Below are positions 13,118-23,336 of a stretch of 64,000 nt of DNA, piece by piece. Positions within the stretch are counted from its first letter, which is position 1, and each line of letters opens with the position of its first letter. The position numbers and the translations under genes are program-made. Below the pieces are notes generated by a model, which was not told the origin of the DNA, ran no database searches, and worked only from the letters and a program-made list of their open reading frames with translations. Source of the stretch: Entonaema liquescens (lineage: Eukaryota > Ascomycota > Sordariomycetes > Xylariales > Xylariaceae); NCBI GenBank assembly GCA_902805475.1, contig CADCSX010000023.1, forward strand, positions 1,364,001 to 1,428,000, given 5' to 3'.

Positions 13118-14005
13118 TTAGAGCCGACGAGCGTCCCTAATCAGCCTTGAGGGGTGGATAACAATAAAGACTGCCATTACGAAGAACATAAGAAATGCAT
13201 CGAAAAGGTAGATGAAGACCTCATGGGAAGCTACAAAGCCTGAATTCCCCTGTAGGAACTCCACGGTTCGTACTATACTCCGAACAACCATTATCGGCGA
13301 CACGGTCAGGATAGCCCTGAAATGATTGCACCAGTTGAACAAGACATACTTCTCAGCAACCATATCCGGGTCCCGTTTGCACCGGCTGTATACATGCCAG
13401 CAGTTCAGCACGAAAAATGCCAGTGCGACAATCTGTGTGATCAAGCCAGCCAGGAGGATCGCCGTGCTATTTTTCATCGCTGAAGGGTCCCCTGATGCCA
13501 TGATTGCGGACCCTCCGAGCTGAGTGGCAATACATCCAACATCGATGAGGACGTAAATCTTCGTAATCCAACCAGGCCTGACCCAGGAGTGGCGTTGTGC
13601 ATTGAGGGCGATGATGATACGGCCCAAGGTCATGTAAATCGTTGCGGCCATAAAAGGGGTCGCGGCAAGAATGAGCAGGTTTTGCATGATAAATGGACCG
13701 ACGCCATTGGGGTCATCCGAAGCCTGGGTTCGGCCATAGTAACCAAAAGTCTCAGCTATTGAATGGTATTAGTAAACCATAGAGATTTCCAAGATAGGCC
13801 GATGTGATTATAACTAACCAACGCCGCCAAGAATGAAGGGAAGAAAAAACCAGGCGCGAAGTACGAAGAAGTAGACGAGGTGCGCTAGAGTCGCAAGGGC
13901 GAAGAGAACAACGAATGCGTAGGCGGCGCTTTTCTGGGGCCGGTACTCCCAAAAGACTATTTGCGTGCCGTTGACGACGGGGCCAAAGGGTCCTTCTGAG
14001 CTCAT
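13118..14005 (-). CDS. RTA1-like seven-helix membrane protein
   Basis: RTA1/RTM1-family (lipid-translocating exporter-like) protein of about 274 aa. Yeast members affect tolerance to lipid-acting compounds; the transport activity is not settled. Two exons, 14005-13819 and 13755-13118, joined in phase 1 by a GTTAGT intron with a TACTAAT branch and AATAG acceptor. Hydrophobic segments match seven helices, starting at AAYAFVVLFALATLAHLVYFF. Family-typical stretches include GGVAETFGYYGR, RIIIALNAQRHSWVRP, DVGCIATQLGGSAIM and the C-terminal DAFLMFFVMAVFIVIHP. Intact, unlike the secreted enzymes around it. It is divergent from the Zn2Cys6 regulator at 14579, which suggests but does not prove local regulation. 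Confidence 0.9.
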
Positions 14006-14578
14006 TATGCGTGTAAGGGCGAAAGTGATGTTGAATCTACAGTAATAAGAAATGGAAGTTAAGGATTTGCAATAGAGAATATAAAGTGATTACTTCTCGA
14101 CGACAAGTCTTTAAACATCATAAGTACGTCCTCCAAGCTCTTTTTATTAGAGTCTATTAGACGCGTGGTGCTAAACTTCTCCATCGTCGTATATAAAGGT
14201 ATTTTTCGTATGTTTCAAGTACCTTACGTATCCTATGTAAGAGCCGCTGATCATTGAGGCGAAGCCCGTTTGGGTAGCATGGAGATAACTCGACGTTTAA
14301 TGAATTCTGCGATTCGTCTTTGGTGAGTCTAGCCTATCTACCTCCTAGTTAGATAAGAAGTGATCTAGCCTGTAATTTAGTGGGAATTTTCGTATTAAAT
14401 ACGACGAACGTGAGAGCTCATAATGCGGCACACAAGCAGCGTCACTCATAAGCAGCGTCGCCCAGCGCTTAGTTTCCGGGATATACGACAAGACTGCTCT
14501 CCATTGAAGTCTTAAGAACCTTACTTCCACTACGACTATCATGTCGCCCGTAGTCGTTGACGAAGGCGAGGTTTCAGC
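14006..14578. promoter_or_regulatory. Divergent promoter RTA1-like / Zn2Cys6, with uORF
   Basis: The 573-bp intergenic region carries signals for both genes. A 13-codon upstream ORF (ATG 14541, stop TGA 14580-14582) ends exactly across the regulator's start codon: the stop and the start (14579) share bases in ATGA. If the transcript begins upstream of 14541, ribosomes would have to skip the uORF or reinitiate, so translational damping of the regulator is possible. Confidence 0.45.
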
Positions 14579-15971
14579 ATGACGGCCTCTAGTAGCTCAG
14601 AATATCATGATGACCATCAAGGTTCCCATGTGAGGAACAGGAGACGACCTCACAGGAAGTCCCGCAGTGGGTGTCGGAATTGTAAGAATCGGAAAGTTAA
14701 GGTGGGTTAAGATGGTTAGTTGTGTTGAGGTCGATTTTAGTTGCATTCTCATTTTCCCCTTTTCATTTCTTGCTTCTACTGTATGTTCCTAACCCAAATA
14801 ATAGTGCGACGAGATCAAACCCGTTTGCGGAGGCTGTGCAATATTTTCTTTACATTGCGACTTTACTCTACCGCTTAGAAAACGGTCTCGAGAAGCTGGG
14901 AATTCACTGGTACAGCCTACACAATGTCGATCCCCTGAATCTTGGTCATCTCCGATGAACGCATCTGTCGAGAGAGATATACGAGATGATACACCTAATT
15001 CACATTTTTCGGGCGGGAATCCGGAAATATTCAATATAGATGACCTTGAACTGATGTATCACTTCATGCTAGATGATGCATTGAACGTCGGCAATGGACA
15101 AGGGTGGCGCGAAGAAGCTCTACAACTGGGATTCACATACCATTGTATCCTCCATTTAGCACTTGCTATAGCCGCGCTTCATCTGGCATCCCTAACACCT
15201 TCCGAGTCATCTAAATATGGAGAGCTTGCTGATTCTCATTCTGCTATTGGGTTGTGCTTAGTAACGGACCTCTTACCAGATCTTAACCAAGAAAACTGTT
15301 TAGCTCTCTACTTCGCGACAACCCTCCTCTGCTTCGTGACCATAGGGAAGAGGTCAGTTCGGGGACACCTTCTGGTTATGGTAGATACCTGGGAAGTGGA
15401 CTGGTGGGATCTCTTTCGCGGCGTCCGGTATGTAGCCGAAACGGGAGGCATTGATCCCATTTTTGGGCCCCTAGGGGGCATCCCAAGAGATGAAAGGGGG
15501 CATAGGGGTGAACATCCTATTCTTCGGGTTGTACATTGGGACTTAGCTCTCACGAGAATCGCCGAATTCATTTCCCAGTCTTCACATCACGACATTGGAT
15601 CTTATCAGGATATCCTTGACGACCTTTCGAGATGCTTCCGTGAGACATATGGCACCATAGAGCGGCCTATTGGTGGTCTAGATGGCAAGTTCGAGGTTGT
15701 CATTTCGTGGCTTTACCGGATGCGCGATGACTTTGCGGCGCAGCTCAAAGGCAGACGACCTATCGCTCTGATAATTTTAGCACATTATGCTGTCTTATTC
15801 AACTCATTGGAATATGTGTGGTGTCTTAGAGGATGGGCTAGGCATATCTTGGCTATTATTAAGGATCTGCTGGAACCAGGGCTTGTCAATTGGCTGGAGT
15901 GGCCCCTGGAGTCGGTTGAACAAGCCGAAGCGCTTAGGGAGAGGGCTATGGCCACCACATATAACGTTTAA
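14579..15971 (+). CDS. Zn2Cys6 transcription factor (UPC2/ECM22-like architecture)
   Basis: Fungal binuclear zinc cluster regulator of about 429 aa. Exons 14579-14701 and 14805-15971, joined in phase 0 inside the zinc cluster after RKVK; the intron has a weak GTGGGT donor and ATAATAG acceptor. The cluster reads GCRNCKNRKVKCDEIKP followed by VCGGC and LHC, giving C-x2-C-x6-C-x5-C-x2-C-x6-C. A basic linker (PLRKRSREAG) follows. The rest is the short alpha-helical fungal regulatory region of the sterol-uptake-control-like type (LMYHFMLDDAL near the start, FATTLLCFVTIG, HLLVMVD). No nonsense codon or frameshift. Target genes are unknown; the divergent RTA1-like gene is the obvious candidate by position. 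Confidence 0.88.
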
Positions 15972-16228
15972 TTAGTTTCAATTGTCGAACGATAACAATG
16001 GTAGCTAAGCTCCTAGGAAGTATATAGTGTATGTGAACCGAAACGTCTAACATAGACTGAGTGAAACTATCCTACTAATAGTTAAAGTCTTATGTATCTA
16101 GATACCAGACGCTCTCCCGACTGGAGAAAGATGATGACTGAAAACTAGTACTTAAATAGGGATAAGAGCTATATAAGCTTATTTGAAGAGGAATAATAAT
16201 ATTGAAGTATAAGGGGTTTATCCTGGCA
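15972..16228. other. Intergenic between convergent genes
   Basis: AT-rich 3' flanks of the Zn2Cys6 gene and the DUF1593 gene. Nothing else recognised. Confidence 0.6.
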
Positions 16229-17756
16229 TCAGGGAGGCGCAGTGAATGTATCCACTCCCTCGTGCTTTAGAATAATACGACGATATGTTGTCAATCCTAA
16301 CTCCCGGCTGTCTTTCACTGCAAGGATAACATGGAAGTCCCACTAAGGGGGCATTAGCACTTTCAGGTATGTATGATAAGCTTAACGAAGTACTCACATA
16401 ATCTAGCTCCGCGGTTACTTTCACAACTGCCCCCTTTTCGTCGAGTTTCTCAATATCAACAAACTTGTATATCTTCTCAAACCGAGTCAGAACAACTTCT
16501 TGATAAGTAAACCACTCGAATGAAAGGTCGTTGTGATCCGGGTCCCAGCTCGCAGATGCATTGAAGATAATTGGTTCACCGGCCTTGAAATCTACGCTCA
16601 AAGCGTCAGGACCACATGTTCCGTTGACGACAATTACTGGATGATGATTGCCGTTTTCGTATGTATTCGATAAAGTCCATCCCATGCGCGCAGCGAAGTC
16701 ATTCTGATATGCTTCGCGCCACCGCCAGATCGACACTTGAGCACTAACGTAAGTCACGTCGTTGATTCCAACGGCAACATCAGCAGCCGTAGTGTATACC
16801 AGTGAATTGTCTGAAATATCCAAAAGCCCATACCGTCCACCCCAACTGCCCCACTCAGGATGTTCAGCATTACCGAGGCCGTTCTGTACAAGTGGGAGAA
16901 ACGAAGGTGTATCGCCCTCCATAATATTCGTAAAGTTAGGATAATGTGCGCCAAACTTGCCAACCCGAATGTTTCTTTGGAGCCAGTCGTTGGTAACCAG
17001 CGAAGTGTTTGGGCCACCTTGATCAAAGTGGTAGTAGTCTTCTCCAGATATGCCGGTCCAAGTAGCAGTATTATACATACTGAAGGCATTGGACGATACA
17101 ACATAGAATAGCCTGGGATAGCGATTACGAATCCAAGCTCCAGCGTCGTCCTGATCGGAGATAGAATACAGTCGTAATTTGGGGACGAAGGCCGCTGTCT
17201 CGGTACGGTTCCGGGTGTCGGAGACATGATTCAAGGCTTCGGCAAGGATATTGACACCTCCCCAAGCAGCTACATAAAGAGGGTCCGTAGATGAAGCCTG
17301 ATCTGCTTGGGATATAAGGCGGATCGCTGCCTCACTCATACTGAGCTTCAAAGCTTCCAGGCCATATACGGGGTGACCAGCAGTAACTTTAGACGATAAT
17401 CCTTCCGGGGAAGGGAATTTTCCTTCTGGTGGCACGTGTGTATTGAGATTATCAGCAACATTACTATATGCTTCTATGATAGAATGAGAAACATTACCAT
17501 ATGTAGTGTTCTCGAGCCAGGTGGATGTAACTGCGGCAATTCCTCTGATATCGATCTCATTGCTGTAGGTTAACAGTCATACTAAACTCATCTGATCGTC
17601 GGGTTCATTCCCCAAGTACGTCAAAACGAACAATCGGGGTTTTCGCTGGCATCGGGAAGTTCTGCATTGTTTATCTATGTCATTGTGAATGTTGCCAATA
17701 GCGGAAGCCACCCAAGAAAGGGCTGATAAAAGAAGCGTGATACTAAGCAACTTCAT
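16229..17756 (-). pseudogene. Secreted DUF1593 (nucleoside-hydrolase-like) protein with TGA
   Basis: DUF1593 proteins have a nucleoside-hydrolase-like fold plus a C-terminal immunoglobulin-like region and are often labelled cellulose-binding without biochemical proof. Signal peptide MKLLSITLLLSALSWVASA (start 17756). Exons 17756-16398 and 16342-16229; the intron (GTGAGT, branch GCTAAT, CTTAG) is needed to reach the family's C-terminal FHVILAV...TTYRRIIL. About 490 codons. A TGA at 17579-17577 follows NEPDDQMSLV and precedes LLTYSNEIDIRG, where the family has Arg (CGA to TGA). The usual Asp before the NEPDD motif is Tyr here (LTYLGNEPDD), which may affect metal binding. The rest of the frame is clean. 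Confidence 0.82.
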
Positions 17757-19930
17757 GATGTAGATTGAAAAAAAGCAGTACCCGACTTTATGATGTATGT
17801 TAGACAAGGTGAAGTTACTAAGTAGGTTCAGTGTTATACCCTTGAAGAGGCCAGGGCGTTATGGCAGACTACAACTGGTGACGTTACGAAATGGCAATCA
17901 TTTCGGAAATAGTCTTTTAGGGGCATTATGCACGCCTGCGGCTCGTTCTGCCCATGTAAGCTTGAGCTTCTCAACTTATATGAAAATCTGTATTCAAAGA
18001 TTTATGATTGGATGCTCCGGGATAAACATTCGAAACGACTTGTAGGCCAGCATCAGTTTTTTACCAAATTAAATAGAAATATATTTTTAGTGGTATGGCA
18101 AGTCTATAATATATACCATGAGAACAAAAGCTCATAAGTAAAAATAGTGTTCTAGAGAACCAATACATTAACAAACTTCAACATATACACGAAGGTAGGG
18201 TCTGTGTATCGAGCCTCACGCCCTTCGAGCGATGCGTGTTAAAGAAACAAGCAGTAGTTAATTAAAGATATAATTCCGAGTTTAGGGCTGATGAGATATT
18301 CATCTAGGCCCAAAATCTACCAATAAAGGCAAAAAAGTTATAGGACTTTATGATAGTTAGAAAATACTTAAATTTTAGTGTGAAATGTAGTTTTCGGGAG
18401 ATCAGCGCTTAACTTTTGCCCCTATCTTGATTACATAATACGCAGCGCTCAGGGGGTGCGAAACTTGACAGACGACGTACCTAATGAATAGTTTTTAGTG
18501 GTATCGATAATATAATTCAAAGCACTTCTAATCCCATGTTGTGAAGACTTATATTCTGCTGAAAGTCCCGCCGTAGTATAGCCAAGATTGGCAAACTCCT
18601 GTAGGTAGTGAAAGTTGAAGTGTATCAATTCTTGAACATCTACCTATTAATGGTGAACCGAGCCACTACTCGCACTAGAACATCGAGTCAAGGAACTTTA
18701 GATACGGCTTTGCTAATAAACTAGAATATTACGAAATTGGGAATTGAGCGTATACTATTCTAAAATTACCGCATATAATAGAATAGTATGCTTACATCTT
18801 ACTACGGAAGAATATGGAGTAATGCAGGGAGGTTAACTTTATGCATGGTTCTAAACACCAAATAGATGTCAAAATCTAATGCTTCGTCCAAACTCCAAAC
18901 AAAATAACTATGATGTCATGTCATATAATTTCTACGGGGCGTAGACAGTTATAAATTCAGTATCCCGGAGCTCTCAGCCGTTCCGTTCTTCGCCAAGTAG
19001 TGAGGCAACATCTATTAATACTTGCATACGCTTTCAATTTATTAACTGCCACATGGCTCGTATTAGATGATAGTCAGATGTTTTCTTATACAGTCAAAGA
19101 TGATTCGTTTATCAGCATTGAGTCTCTTAGTATAACCTTTTAGACTTAAACCCATACGGGTACTGGGCGAGTATCGTGATAGTTATACCTACTCCGTAAT
19201 TGTGACTACTATGATCAAAGGTGAGTATATTGGAAATTTTAGACCTCATTAGGTCTCTATGCGATGCTATGATAGGAAGACTGGCATGGATTGCATACCT
19301 AATACATGTATTTGTCAACACCACATATCCTGAACTACCTAGAATTGGCAACCCAATGTGATAGACGCCACGTTTCTCGCCACTCAAAAACGAATCACAC
19401 TTGAATATTATTAGTTTTCACATTCCCAGAATATTCAAGTTCGATATTATTCTTACTATCGATCATTTCTTCCCGTTCTCCGAGAGGGAAACGGACAAGT
19501 ATGTCACTATACCATACCGGGTCAACCCCAGGCACCCCATGTATCCCAATATAGAACATCTGGAGTAAAACGCCGCACAACCCGCGCCCAATGCAATATA
19601 TTTTCATTCTTAGCCAATGACAAATATTTCTTGGGCCATTTATGACCACTCGGAGTTAATTGCTGCCTCGGCCAAATTTTATTTTGACACTTCTTTTCGG
19701 CAGTTGTATGAAGACCGGGGAACGGGCACTTTATCCAAAAAGCAACTTTACCCGGTGGCCTTGCCACGACAACAACAAAAATGGATGTTTCCCAATTCTC
19801 GGATGGCCTTGAGATATATAATGTTTCCGTCGTTCCCTGCCCTGTTCCTTTGTGGACGTTCCTTCTGATCTACAGTTCAGCACAACCTTACCTCGTGTAG
19901 ATCACACTTAGCTGCTTCTCTCCTATCACC
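17757..19930. other. Gene-poor AT-rich interval (2.2 kb)
   Basis: No gene is supported. Short open frames on both strands around 19127-19868 overlap in several frames and cannot be assembled into one protein. The first ~300 bp are the DUF1593 promoter; the last few hundred before 19931 should hold the DUF1996 promoter. No terminal repeats or transposase motifs were recognised. Confidence 0.55.
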
Positions 19931-21362
19931 ATGCAGTGGAAGGCTCTCTTTCTAGCCGCCGCGGCAAGCCCGTTGCAGGTTTCCGCCCAGTATGCTCAAG
20001 CTGCTATGATGCGTTTCCAATGCTCCAGGTAAGTCCTTGTAGACGTGAGGTTTAAGCCACGGGACGACAAAAGACACCCAGATTCTAAGATTGAAGGCAG
20101 ACTTGTCGTTGAACGAGTAGACCCCCTTGTTTCCCCGGGCCTCATCCAGTCTCCCCATATTCACCAAATTGTTGGCGGAGACTCATTCAACGCTACTATG
20201 GCCCCCGTCGATTACGATCTCCCATCCGAATCAACTTGCACAACTTGCTCGTTCAGTGAAGATTTCTCCAACTACTGGACCGCAAACCTGTACTTCAGGG
20301 CCCGCAACGGCACCTACAAGCGAGTAAAGCAGATGGTCAATCTTGTAAGTATAAAATTCCTCTCAGCAACAAAACCATTGTCTAATATTTATACCAATAG
20401 GGTCTACAAGGCGAGGAGGGTATGACCGTCTACTACATCCCACCATATGACGGCCACACCAAGGTCACAGCCTTCAAGCCGGTACGTCAGTCAGCAAGCA
20501 TGTCTTTCAGACATCACTTAACGTGAATTTAGGGTTTCCGTATGCTCGTCGGTGAGGCCATGTTAAGATCATCTCAAGGCCAGCAGAAGCAGCTCTGCCA
20601 CCGCTGCTACACCAACGTCAATCAAACCCCCTTTGGAGGAGCCCCTTGTGCCGACAGCCAGATGGACACTTCCGCGCTCCCGAACAAGGTACGTGATAAT
20701 CGAAACATACCCCCTGACCGAGACCCTGTAAGATGATCAAAGAGCAATGACTGATCCAGAATAGAAATGTGATGGAGGTATTCGCGCAACCATCACGTTC
20801 CCAACGTAAGTTTTCGCACGAAAACTCAAGTAGTACTGAATCAACAGCTAAACCCAACGTCTCTAGCTGCTGGGACGGCAAGAACCTCGACAGCCCGGAC
20901 CACAAGAGCCACGTGGCCTACCCATCGAGCGGCAGTTTCGAGATGTCCAGCGCGTGCCCGGCCTCGCACCCGGTGCGGTTACCGCAGGTCATGTACGAGG
21001 TGATGTGGGACACGCGGGAGTTCAACGACCCGTCGATCTGGCCCGAGGACGGCTCCCAGCCCTTCGTGTACAGCATGAATGACTCGACCGGGTACGGCTG
21101 GCACGGCGACTACATGTTCGGCTGGAAGGGGGACGCCCTCCAGCGCGCCCTCGACGCCCGCTGCTCCAATGACAAGTGCTCCCAGCTCCAGACCCAGACC
21201 CCGGCCCAGGCCACCGCCTGCAAGAAGCAGCAGACCATCAAGGAGGACGTCGACGGATGTGAGTGCTAATATACCCCTATCTATATTCTCAAATCTGAAT
21301 AATTGCTAACCTTGTACCTCTTCTTTCCAGGGCTCACCGAGCTTCCGACTGTGACGATGTAA
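19931..21362 (+). CDS. Secreted DUF1996 protein
   Basis: DUF1996 proteins are secreted or wall-associated fungal proteins of unknown biochemistry. About 347 aa in seven exons: 19931-20028, 20101-20344, 20401-20481, 20533-20688, 20765-20805, 20867-21258 and 21331-21362. All six introns fit phase and have GT...AG. Signal peptide MQWKALFLAAAASPLQVSA. Diagnostic stretches are present: MMRFQCSRLVVERVDPLV, PHIHQIVGGDSFN, STCTTCSFSEDFSNYWTANL, the cysteine-containing CWDGKNLDSPDHKSHVAYP, and GYGWHGDYMFGWKGDALQRAL. The third exon base of Ser-Arg is completed by the distal of two nearby AGs. No lesion. Codon use in exon 6 is strikingly GC-rich compared with neighbours. Confidence 0.92.
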
Positions 21363-21811
21363 GATGCTTATTTCTAGCTATGATCCTTATAGATACCCCC
21401 TGCATCCGAAGATGGTTACATCGGCCAGGGTTCAAGACGGCTTGGATACCCATTAGACGCCTATCTTAGCTAGTAAATAGATCTTTCCTCTTAATAGACA
21501 ATTATTATTGGATTCGAGACGAAACGCTGCAGAAGTTGGTTAATATGAATGTGAATTGTGACAATCGGGTGAGACTACGCGATACATACATAAAAGCTCC
21601 GTTTCCGCGCCCGTAACCATCATTCCCCTGCCAGCTCTATACAGCTTTATTTTACCGTAGCCATAATCAATGATATAACTCGGAATTCCGCGAAATCCAT
21701 AACGCCCGATCTGCCACCATACCGATTAATACTGACTCCTGCGCACAGATAATGACTGCTATGATAGCAGCTATAAACTCCGATTTGTAATGAATAAATT
21801 GCTTTAAGCGA
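21363..21811. other. Intergenic between convergent genes
   Basis: 3' flanks of the DUF1996 and FAR1-like genes. No feature recognised. Confidence 0.6.
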
Positions 21812-22849
21812 TCATTCCGGCATAACCTCCACAAAGCTCTCTTCCAAGTTCACATCATCCTGGCTACCGGACATTTGCGCAGCTTCCTCTCCTCCCCAAT
21901 CAAGAAGCCTGCCACAAACGATACGCAGATTTCGTCCCACGCGTACTTCGGCTAGAACATTCCTCTCTGCAGTTTTAAAATCCGTAATATTGAGAACCTG
22001 CGGCTTGGGTATCTTGAGACGGAGGCGGAGTTTATCCACTGCTTGCATGAGCCATAGAAGGGTGGGGTCAGTCTTGTCCGGGAGAATTGCGTATCCAGCA
22101 CCCAGATGTGAATTAACAGCCAGAACACTATTCATCTCAATGACAGGAAGGACGGATTGGTTAACCATGTGTTTCGTCTCTATGATGAGAATATCTGGGT
22201 GGCGTTGCCAGTGGCTCTGAGACCATTTGGGGGCCCAGAACATGCCTTCTAAGTTGCCACCTCTCTCAAGAGGGAAACTCCATATATCCTCCCTCTCTTG
22301 AAGGCTGATAAGAAGAGCTTGGACTCCAGTAGCGTTCTCTTTTGCCTTCTTCTTCCAGGCTTGGACATGGTTTCCGATATCCTCGAGCTTGGCGAGGCAT
22401 TCCGGAAAGGCTCTAAGAAGTTCCTCATGAATAGTCCTAACCGTCTTCTTGTCAATAGCACCAGCTTCTATAAAGCGGCGCTGGTCTTCAGTGAGTTTCC
22501 GGTGTTGAACATGCTCACTCGGGTCGCTAGATGGAGGATGATTATGTTCTGGAACACTAACGGCGAAGTAGCAACCATCTTCGCGGACATTAATATGACA
22601 AGAAAAAGGGCAGTTGGTTTTCTTAGTGGTGGTTTTTTTGAGTCCAATAGTGGCCTTAGACTGGAAACTTCCGGACTTATCACATCGAATCAAGTATCTG
22701 ATATACTTGCCAGTACGCTTAGACTTGGCTTTTGCATGCATGACGATAGCGTAGCCTTCTTTTGCAGCATGATTTTGTACCGTCCTCTCACAGTCTTCTA
22801 TGGTAGGGAAGATTCCCTCTGCGGGAGGAGCTAAAGGCATCGTCGACAA
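21812..22849 (-). CDS. FAR1/MULE transposase-derived protein, truncated
   Basis: Single open frame of 345 aa with an N-terminal FAR1-type DNA-binding domain (IEDCERTVQNHAAKEGYAIV; YLIRCDKSG; KKTNCPFSCHINVREDGCYF; PEHNHPPSSDP), i.e. the WRKY-GCM1-like zinc fold. A central linker and the beginning of a MULE-type DDE domain follow (ILIIETKHMVNQ; VLNITDFKTAERNVL). The first catalytic Asp appears as Glu in the IIET stretch, the second region keeps its Asp, and the last catalytic region and the SWIM finger are missing. It therefore cannot be an active transposase. It is either a remnant of a Mutator-like element or a domesticated DNA-binding protein. The frame is intact over more than 1 kb, which favours recent decay or function. 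I saw no terminal inverted repeats. Confidence 0.72.
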   Translation of the reverse strand: MSTMPLAPPAEGIFPTIEDCERTVQNHAAKEGYAIVMHAKAKSKRTGKYIRYLIRCDKSGSFQSKATIGLKKTTTKKTNCPFSCHINVREDGCYFAVSVPEHNHPPSSDPSEHVQHRKLTEDQRRFIEAGAIDKKTVRTIHEELLRAFPECLAKLEDIGNHVQAWKKKAKENATGVQALLISLQEREDIWSFPLERGGNLEGMFWAPKWSQSHWQRHPDILIIETKHMVNQSVLPVIEMNSVLAVNSHLGAGYAILPDKTDPTLLWLMQAVDKLRLRLKIPKPQVLNITDFKTAERNVLAEVRVGRNLRIVCGRLLDWGGEEAAQMSGSQDDVNLEESFVEVMPE

Positions 22850-23336
22850 TATTATATGAGGCTATCATGAATTCAGATATGTTATTAGTGAAGAAAAAAG
22901 TCAGGCTGGGCTCGCCAAGCACGCGACAGTCGTTGATAACAAGGAGACAGGGGCAGCTGTAGAGGGAAGTTAAGGAAGATCTAATTGGGCTGGAAATCGA
23001 GAGATTTCACGATTGAGCCCCACCAAGATGGGTCCATATAGCGGGCCTTTAATAATCCGACTCGTACCTTCCGAAGAGGTACTGAGGTACAAGCTGAAGG
23101 TACCGATCTCCGGTCTTCCCCACATTCATCTACCCCTGAATCTTTACCCCTTTTCACCACTGCGCTCCAAGTAAAATACGATAGTTACGAGTCAACAAAG
23201 ACGATGCTGCACTGCGTATAGAGTTCATTTATTAGGTTAAGTAATCAAATAAACTATGGTAGTCTGTTAAAATAGCAGAAATAATCAGAAAATATCCTCC
23301 ATGGATTTCCATGACTTAAGTACACGAATAATCTTA
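22850..23336. other. Intergenic, 5' of FAR1-like ORF
   Basis: Promoter side of the FAR1-like ORF and the 3' flank of the SGNH-like gene (both minus strand). A palindromic-looking GGTAC-rich stretch lies at 23060-23105. No gene seen. Confidence 0.5.

Noticed and set aside
3619..17579. Alternative genetic code (TGA = Trp)
   Set aside because: TGA acts as a normal terminator of intact genes here (for example the UTP5, MGS1 and TF genes), and TAA/TAG also appear among the lesions.
19127..19868. Possible decayed gene on the minus strand with several overlapping frames
   Set aside because: No frame joins give a coherent protein or a recognisable motif.
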